Assembly (NCBI GenBank): GCA_028287455.1
Contig: JAQBPP010000099.1
Coordinates: 1 to 19,098, forward strand
From: Bacilli bacterium
GTDB lineage: Bacteria; Bacillota; Bacilli; Tumebacillales; JAQBPP01
Length of the DNA stretch: 19,098 bases
Direction: 5' to 3'
In this document: positions 15,598-19,098 of the stretch, piece after piece
Layout of the letters: every line of letters begins with the position of its first letter
Position numbering within the stretch: position 1 is the first letter of the stretch
Translations under genes and position numbers: made by a program
The notes under the pieces: generated by a model
The model's input: only the letters and a program-made list of their open reading frames with translations
What the model was told of the DNA's origin: nothing
The model's database searches: none

Positions 15598-15626
15598 TTG
15601 ATTTCCTTCACAGTACATGCTAAAAT
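15598..15626 (+). promoter_or_regulatory. Sigma-A promoter of rpsT
   Basis: TTGATT (15598-15603), a 17-base spacer and TAAAAT (15621-15626) with TGC directly before it (extended -10) form a good vegetative promoter. The inferred start near 15633 gives a leader of about 54 nt before the rpsT ATG. Confidence 0.7.
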
Positions 15627-15686
15627 ACGAAATGTTGCTTCAAAAAAAGACCGTTTATTTTTATCCACTGTAAGGAGGTGAACAGG

Positions 15687-15956
15687 ATGCCGAATATTAA
15701 ATCAGCTGTGAAACGAGTAGTCATTACACAAACTCGCACGCTTCGAAATGCGGCCGCAAAATCCGCCCTTCGTACAGCTATTAAGAAATTTGAAACAGCA
15801 GTCGTTACAAACGATGTTGAAAATGCAGGCTCCCTGTTGCGTCAAGCGACTCGTACAATCGACAAGGCTGTGACCAAAGGGCTCATTCATAGCAATGCAG
15901 CTTCTCGCAGGAAGTCCAGACTTACGAAGAAATACAATAAACTGATTTCCGCATAA
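15687..15956 (+). CDS. rpsT: 30S ribosomal protein S20
   Basis: S20 (bS20) binds 16S rRNA early in assembly of the small subunit. The protein has 89 residues and is strongly basic and helical, with the family pattern MPNIKSAVKRV near the N-terminus, the central RNAAAKSALRTAIKKFE, then TIDKAVTKGLIHSNAASRRKSRLTKKYN near the C-terminus. The start is ATG at 15687, six bases after AAGGAGGTG (15672-15680). An in-frame GTG at 15678 lies inside that ribosome binding site and is not used. It is monocistronic: a vegetative promoter precedes it and a strong intrinsic terminator follows at 15991-16020. It is divergent from gpr and convergent with the holA unit. Confidence 0.99.
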   Translation: MPNIKSAVKRVVITQTRTLRNAAAKSALRTAIKKFETAVVTNDVENAGSLLRQATRTIDKAVTKGLIHSNAASRRKSRLTKKYNKLISA

Positions 15957-15990
15957 GCCGGTGCCAGTTTACCATACGGGAAGAACATGG

Positions 15991-16020
15991 GACGATTTCG
16001 CAAGTGGAAATCGTCTTTTT
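15991..16020 (+). terminator. Intrinsic terminator of rpsT
   Basis: GACGATTTC (15991-15999) pairs perfectly with GAAATCGTC (16007-16015) across a 7-base loop and is followed by five T (16016-16020). It lies 34 bases after the rpsT stop. Confidence 0.93.
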
Positions 16021-16047
16021 AGTTTCAGTAGAATCAAAGCGACAAAT

Positions 16048-16109
16048 GGGGTATTTGCGTTTCTGCACGCTGCTATGTACACAGCACTCGCAGTGGAAGC
16101 AAACACCCC
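16048..16109. repeat. Long imperfect inverted repeat after the SASP-like gene
   Basis: GGGGTATTTGC (16048-16058) and GCAAACACCCC (16099-16109) pair along 11 positions with one mismatch (G-U on the minus-strand transcript). Further complementary blocks inside (CTGC/GCAG, then GCTG/CAGC) continue to a central TGTACA. The structure follows the SASP-like gene by 12 bases on the minus strand. It may protect or end that transcript, though no T-run follows. Confidence 0.45.
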
Positions 16110-16121
16110 GGTGTGGCGGAG

Positions 16122-16349
16122 TTACCGCTGCCTGTTCAGTTGTTCTTTCGCTAACTGGACGAGCCGTTCGACCATCGACCCCTGCGCATCTGATGCTTTA
16201 ACCGCAGCGGGCATGCCTGGAGTTGCTTTTGCTGTTGCCTGCCCCTCCGACTGCGGACGATGCGCTGAAGGCTGTTTCAGCACATCAATCATCACTCGAT
16301 CTAGCGCCTCTCTCGCTTCAGGTACCAAAAGTTTGCGTTTGCGAGCCAA
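16122..16349 (-). CDS. Divergent alpha/beta-type small acid-soluble spore protein (SASP-like)
   Basis: This 75-residue basic protein resembles alpha/beta SASPs, which coat and protect spore DNA. The N-terminus MARKRKLLVPEAREALDRV matches the family's N/KLLVPGAEQALDQM region. The C-terminus GSMVERLVQLAKEQL matches GGEITKRLVQMAEQQL. Between them the usual segment with the GPR cleavage motif (K/YEIAxEFG) and the RANGSVGG turn is missing. It is replaced by an Ala/Pro/Gln-rich stretch about 13 residues longer. It may therefore bind DNA differently and resist GPR. The start is TTG at 16349, eight bases after AGGAGG; GTG at 16358 overlaps that site. It begins 12 bases after the holA stop, with which it is probably cotranscribed. 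The family assignment is by my reading of the two conserved helices. Confidence 0.72.
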   Translation of the reverse strand: MARKRKLLVPEAREALDRVMIDVLKQPSAHRPQSEGQATAKATPGMPAAVKASDAQGSMVERLVQLAKEQLNRQR

Positions 16350-16361
16350 AGTCCCCACCTC

Positions 16362-17453
16362 CTAACGATAGGTTGCCCTATACGGCGTCATCTCATCGAA
16401 ACTGGATGATAACCACAAGATAAAGTCGATAATGGCTTCCTGTTCGTGGATCTGACCAGTCTTGAGTTGGTGGTCAATTTTAGTCAGCTGAATGAGGATT
16501 TTTTCCAACGTGGTGATTTCGTATGCTTTGGCCTGCTCGATTGCCAATTTGCAAACATAGGGATGGATTCCCGCCGCTTCTGCAATTTGACCGCTTGAAT
16601 AACCGCGCTGCAATTTTGTTTTAACCTGCAGCACGATGCGATACTGCCGGGCTAGCAGAAAAACAAGATACACTGCAGACTCCTTCGCTTTTTGCAATTC
16701 CCTTACACTCGTCAAAGCCTGGTCGATCTTCAAGCGCACAACATCATCTACAAACACAAACGCAGTATGCTGACGGGTGCGGCTGGCTACTAAATCCACT
16801 AGAGATTCATCCACCCGTTGACTGTTTCCACCTGCAGAGGGTGAGCTCTGCCCGGTCAAATCAGATGCCAGATACATGGCTAACTTCTCAAGCTCGCTAT
16901 CGAGGGAGCGCAAATCACCGCCCACCGATAACAGCAGGCGGTCGATTGCCGCTTGCTCAAGCTGAAGTCCGCGCTGCTGAGCCCGGCTTTTCACCCACTG
17001 CTTGCTTTCTCCTTCTTTTAGAGTGGGGAATACATACACCTGTGCTTTTTGTTTTAAAAGTTTGACTACTTTTTTACGTTCGTCCAACTTGTCGCTTTTA
17101 ACGACTAAAAAAAGCACTGTAAACGGGCTTGGATCGTCCAAATAGGTTTCCAGCTCAGAAATCGCCGGGTCAGCTTTGCCTTTTGCAGTCAGAAACAAAC
17201 AATCGCTCATTATGATGGCCTTGCGTTCAGAAAAAAACGGGAAGGTCATCGCCTCCCCCACGATCTGCGAGATCTGCGTATCTTCGCTCTCAAATCGGAT
17301 CACACTCATTGGATCATCGCAAGCAGCGTGTCGGGTAATTCCGTGCAACGCTTCCTCTAACAAAAATTCTTCTGCTCCATAAAGTAAATAAACGGGAGAA
17401 AGCCCATTGGGTTGTTTGGCCAATTCCTTCCGCCAGGTATCAGGTGCGGCCAG
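16362..17453 (-). CDS. holA: DNA polymerase III subunit delta
   Basis: HolA is the delta subunit of the clamp loader; it opens the beta clamp. The reading chosen has 363 residues. Domain I carries PVYLLYGAEEFLLEEAL and PFFSERKAIIM, with VLFLVVKSDKLDERKKVVK later. Domains II and III follow, with DRLLLSVGGDLRSLDSELEKLAMY. The first ATG, GTG or TTG in frame is TTG at 17423, but a Shine-Dalgarno sequence lies almost on top of it. Ten codons upstream a CTG at 17453 has GGAGG with 7 bases of spacing. The added residues APDTWRKEL align with the conserved xDxWKxL start of Bacillus HolA (YqeN). I therefore favour the CTG start. It lies 23 bases after ndh and just before the SASP-like gene. Confidence 0.93.
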   Translation of the reverse strand: MAAPDTWRKELAKQPNGLSPVYLLYGAEEFLLEEALHGITRHAACDDPMSVIRFESEDTQISQIVGEAMTFPFFSERKAIIMSDCLFLTAKGKADPAISELETYLDDPSPFTVLFLVVKSDKLDERKKVVKLLKQKAQVYVFPTLKEGESKQWVKSRAQQRGLQLEQAAIDRLLLSVGGDLRSLDSELEKLAMYLASDLTGQSSPSAGGNSQRVDESLVDLVASRTRQHTAFVFVDDVVRLKIDQALTSVRELQKAKESAVYLVFLLARQYRIVLQVKTKLQRGYSSGQIAEAAGIHPYVCKLAIEQAKAYEITTLEKILIQLTKIDHQLKTGQIHEQEAIIDFILWLSSSFDEMTPYRATYR

Positions 17454-17476
17454 AGGAACCCCTCCATTCGTATGCG

Positions 17477-18655
17477 TTATCGCGTGAATTGTCCCCGCTT
17501 GTCGGCGAGCAGTCGAAAGCCGCCCAGGTTGAACAGGTACTTCGCTTTTGACGCCTCTTTTAACAAATTCGCGGGAACCCCTCTAGTCTTGATTCCTTTT
17601 ACATTTCCCACACCCACTTCTGATCCCAAGGAAGCCAGCGTGCCCATATAATGAAAAACAAATGGTTTTAATGGATGATCAGAGAGAACTAGACCCGTAA
17701 TATTCTTGGCGCAATGCTCGCCCATTTGCTGCGCGAGCTGCGCAGTTGGCGGATAAGGTTTTCCGTCAGCTCCCAAGAGACAGGCACTGTCTCCTAAGAC
17801 AAACACGTTATCAAAACCCTCTGCCTGGAAATACTCGTTAACCTTCGCTCGTCCACGCGGATCGCAGGTAAAACCAGCTGCTGCCACCAACGGGTTCGCA
17901 CGTACACCGCCTGTCCAGATAATCGTACTAGCTTCGACTTTTTCACCGCTGGCAAGCTCTACTTCCCCCGGGTTTACACGGACAATTTTCTCGGAAGTCC
18001 TGAGCTGAACCCCTTTTTTCGTCAACACATCGCGAGCCTGCTCTTGCAATGCGGCGTCGAGCATTGGGAGAATCATCGGTGCGGCTTCCAGATTAATAAT
18101 GTCAACTTCCTCCAGGATGTGATAATTAGAACGGAGCTGAGGAATCCACTCGGACAATTCCCCGCAAAGTTCAATACCAGTTAAACCTGCTCCGCCGACT
18201 ACAATTTTCAGATGAGCTGGATTGTGATCTTCTTTGTAAAGCTTGATCTGATCTTCAATGTGCTTGCGGATCGTTTTGGCACTTTCTAAACTGCGCAGCA
18301 GCAAGCTGTTTTCAGCTAAACCAGCAATACCGAAATACTCTGGAGCATTTCCAAGCGCAACGACCAGCAGATCATAGAGGATCTCACCTGATTTTGAGAC
18401 GACTTTATTGTCGTGTGGTCGAATCTCCACTACTTCTTCCTTGCTGAATGTGGATGTAGGAGAATCTAACAGATAAGTAATATCTACCGAATAATCGTCA
18501 AAGTCATTTCGACCGCCCGCAGGTTCATGCAATATAGTAGTGAAGTAGTGATAAGAATGCTTGTTGATCAACGTAAACGGCATATGTCGTTTCTGTAGGT
18601 TCACTGCACAAATCATGCCAGCATAACCCGCACCCAAAATAACTATCTTCTTCAA
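17477..18655 (-). CDS. ndh: Type II NADH dehydrogenase (NDH-2), FAD-dependent
   Basis: This is a single-subunit, non-proton-pumping NADH:quinone oxidoreductase that passes electrons to menaquinone at the membrane surface. The protein has 392 residues with two Rossmann folds: GAGYAG near the N-terminus (8-13) for FAD and GGAGLTGIELCGEL (about 155-170) for NADH. TIIWTGGVRANP and NVFVLGDSACL (second FAD-binding block) follow, then the quinone-side PPTAQLAQQMG. The hydrophobic C-terminus (KAKYLFNLGGFRLL) fits a membrane-associating helix. The start is TTG at 18655, giving MKKIVILGAGYAG, eight bases after AGGAG; the GTG at 18664 touches that site. The usual neighbour upstream of holA in Bacillus is comEC, so ndh here is a local difference. 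No Rex site was recognised. Confidence 0.92.
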   Translation of the reverse strand: MKKIVILGAGYAGMICAVNLQKRHMPFTLINKHSYHYFTTILHEPAGGRNDFDDYSVDITYLLDSPTSTFSKEEVVEIRPHDNKVVSKSGEILYDLLVVALGNAPEYFGIAGLAENSLLLRSLESAKTIRKHIEDQIKLYKEDHNPAHLKIVVGGAGLTGIELCGELSEWIPQLRSNYHILEEVDIINLEAAPMILPMLDAALQEQARDVLTKKGVQLRTSEKIVRVNPGEVELASGEKVEASTIIWTGGVRANPLVAAAGFTCDPRGRAKVNEYFQAEGFDNVFVLGDSACLLGADGKPYPPTAQLAQQMGEHCAKNITGLVLSDHPLKPFVFHYMGTLASLGSEVGVGNVKGIKTRGVPANLLKEASKAKYLFNLGGFRLLADKRGQFTR

Positions 18656-18789
18656 CCTGATCACTCCTGACTGGTGTTACAGCACTTGGTGCATTGAAAG
18701 TGGGACATCCTGACAGATTCTAGTATATCTTAAAACATGCCACTGATGGCTGAATTTTATGTATAACCCGTATGCTTCTTTTGATGAAC

Positions 18790-18839
18790 AAAAAGAGACA
18801 GTGCGATGCAGCGGCCGACTGACCGCGAGGCGCACTGCC
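18790..18839 (-). terminator. Intrinsic terminator after the 45-residue secreted-peptide gene
   Basis: On the minus strand GGCAGTGCG (18831-18839) pairs with CGCACTGTC (18797-18805), 9 bp including one G-U. An inner GCGG/CCGC stem lies within the 25-base loop, and TCTTTTT follows (18790-18796). It lies about 28 bases after the stop at 18867, and supports the small upstream reading frame as a separate transcript from ndh. Confidence 0.72.
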
Positions 18840-18866
18840 TTCTGTTTATTGTACTGAGAAAAACGA

Positions 18867-19004
18867 TCAGTAAGTCCAATTCAGTTTTTTCACTGGAGCC
18901 CATGCGCCATTTCCGGATGAATGCTCTGAAGCAGGCTGATTGCTCATGACTACAGGAGTTAAAACTAAAGAAAGAGACACAAATACAGCACAGATGGTTT
19001 TCAA
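18867..19004 (-). CDS. Small secreted peptide, 45 residues, unknown function
   Basis: I do not recognise this peptide. It reads MKTICAVFVSLSLVLTPVVM then SNQPASEHSSGNGAWAPVKK and LNWTY. The first 20 residues are a compact signal-peptide-like segment with one lysine and a hydrophobic core. The remaining 25 are polar, end in a basic and aromatic tail, and could be an exported peptide. The start is TTG at 19004 behind GAGGGGG (spacing about 9); an in-frame stop lies just upstream, so no longer form exists. Two overlapping TATAAT boxes (19054-19059 and 19061-19066) upstream and a terminator downstream bracket it as a monocistronic unit. The layout resembles precursors of small signalling peptides such as Phr, but no receptor gene is in view. 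Confidence 0.5.
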   Translation of the reverse strand: MKTICAVFVSLSLVLTPVVMSNQPASEHSSGNGAWAPVKKLNWTY

Positions 19005-19053
19005 AATCTTCTACCCCCTCGGTCATCTGTTAGGATTTACCAAAGGAAAACCA

Positions 19054-19066
19054 ATTATACATTATA
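19054..19066 (-). promoter_or_regulatory. Candidate promoter (-10 region) of the small secreted-peptide gene
   Basis: The minus strand contains two TATAAT hexamers seven bases apart (19061-19066 and 19054-19059) about 50 bases before the TTG start. No good TTGACA is found 16-18 bases upstream of either, so this may need an activator or another sigma factor. Confidence 0.35.
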
Positions 19067-19098
19067 ACGTAATCGCTAACTTTTGCCTTCCCATTCCA

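Noticed and set aside
18721..18735. TATACT on the minus strand as the ndh promoter
   Set aside because: The hexamer at the right distance upstream does not resemble TTGACA and there is no extended -10. An ndh promoter is expected here but is not demonstrated.
18757..19026. Minus-strand open frame of 89 codons starting with ATG at 19026
   Set aside because: It has no ribosome binding site, reads straight through the intrinsic terminator at 18790-18839, and its composition is unlike a protein. The overlapping 45-codon frame has a better start and a signal peptide.
1..19098. CRISPR, mobile elements, tRNA or rRNA genes
   Set aside because: No repeat-spacer pattern, transposase, cloverleaf or rRNA-like stretch was seen on either strand.

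Overview
This window is a core-chromosome segment of an endospore-forming member of the Bacillota, and it is dominated by the class I heat-shock operon. Four things support this: the gene order gpr – lepA – hemW – hrcA – grpE – dnaK – dnaJ – prmA – rsmE – mtaB, a perfect CIRCE operator, a spore germination protease with a nearby spore-protein-like gene, and a TnrA/GlnR-type nitrogen operator. Base composition is roughly balanced and non-ATG starts are frequent. A lineage such as Alicyclobacillaceae or a relative would fit, but the genus cannot be fixed from the sequence alone. No prophage, insertion sequence, CRISPR array, tRNA or rRNA was seen. No stretch longer than 300 bases lacks a gene.

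Layout from left to right. The first 700 bases hold a nitrogen module on the minus strand: glnK (PII), then the first codons of an ammonium transporter cut by the window edge. Between them lies a consensus TnrA/GlnR box ahead of a good sigma-A promoter. A small Na/Pi-cotransporter-like membrane gene (680-1636, +) diverges from glnK and runs tail-to-tail into deoC. From 17453 down to 1638 almost every gene is on the minus strand. The main block is gpr, a 117-residue secreted protein of unknown function, lepA, hemW, hrcA-grpE-dnaK-dnaJ, prmA-rsmE-mtaB, a Nudix hydrolase and deoC. The only other plus-strand gene is rpsT, divergent from gpr and closed by a clear intrinsic terminator. To the right lie holA with a small alpha/beta-SASP-like gene downstream, then a type II NADH dehydrogenase, then a 45-codon secreted-peptide gene with its own terminator.

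How the genes work together. HrcA bound at CIRCE should repress hrcA-grpE-dnaK-dnaJ. A strong hairpin after dnaJ probably reduces read-through into the ribosome and tRNA modification genes prmA, rsmE and mtaB. LepA, HemW, RsmE, PrmA, MtaB and S20 concern translation and cofactor insertion. GPR degrades SASPs at germination, and a SASP-like gene sits about 600 bp from it. GlnK and the Amt transporter form the standard ammonium-uptake control pair.

Nothing here is a fully new multi-gene system. The points most worth following are the divergent SASP-like gene, the unknown secreted protein in the usual spoIIP position, the 45-residue secreted peptide, a 20-21 bp spaced repeat with an inverted copy behind lepA, the probable CTG start of holA, and the TnrA-type promoter of amt.
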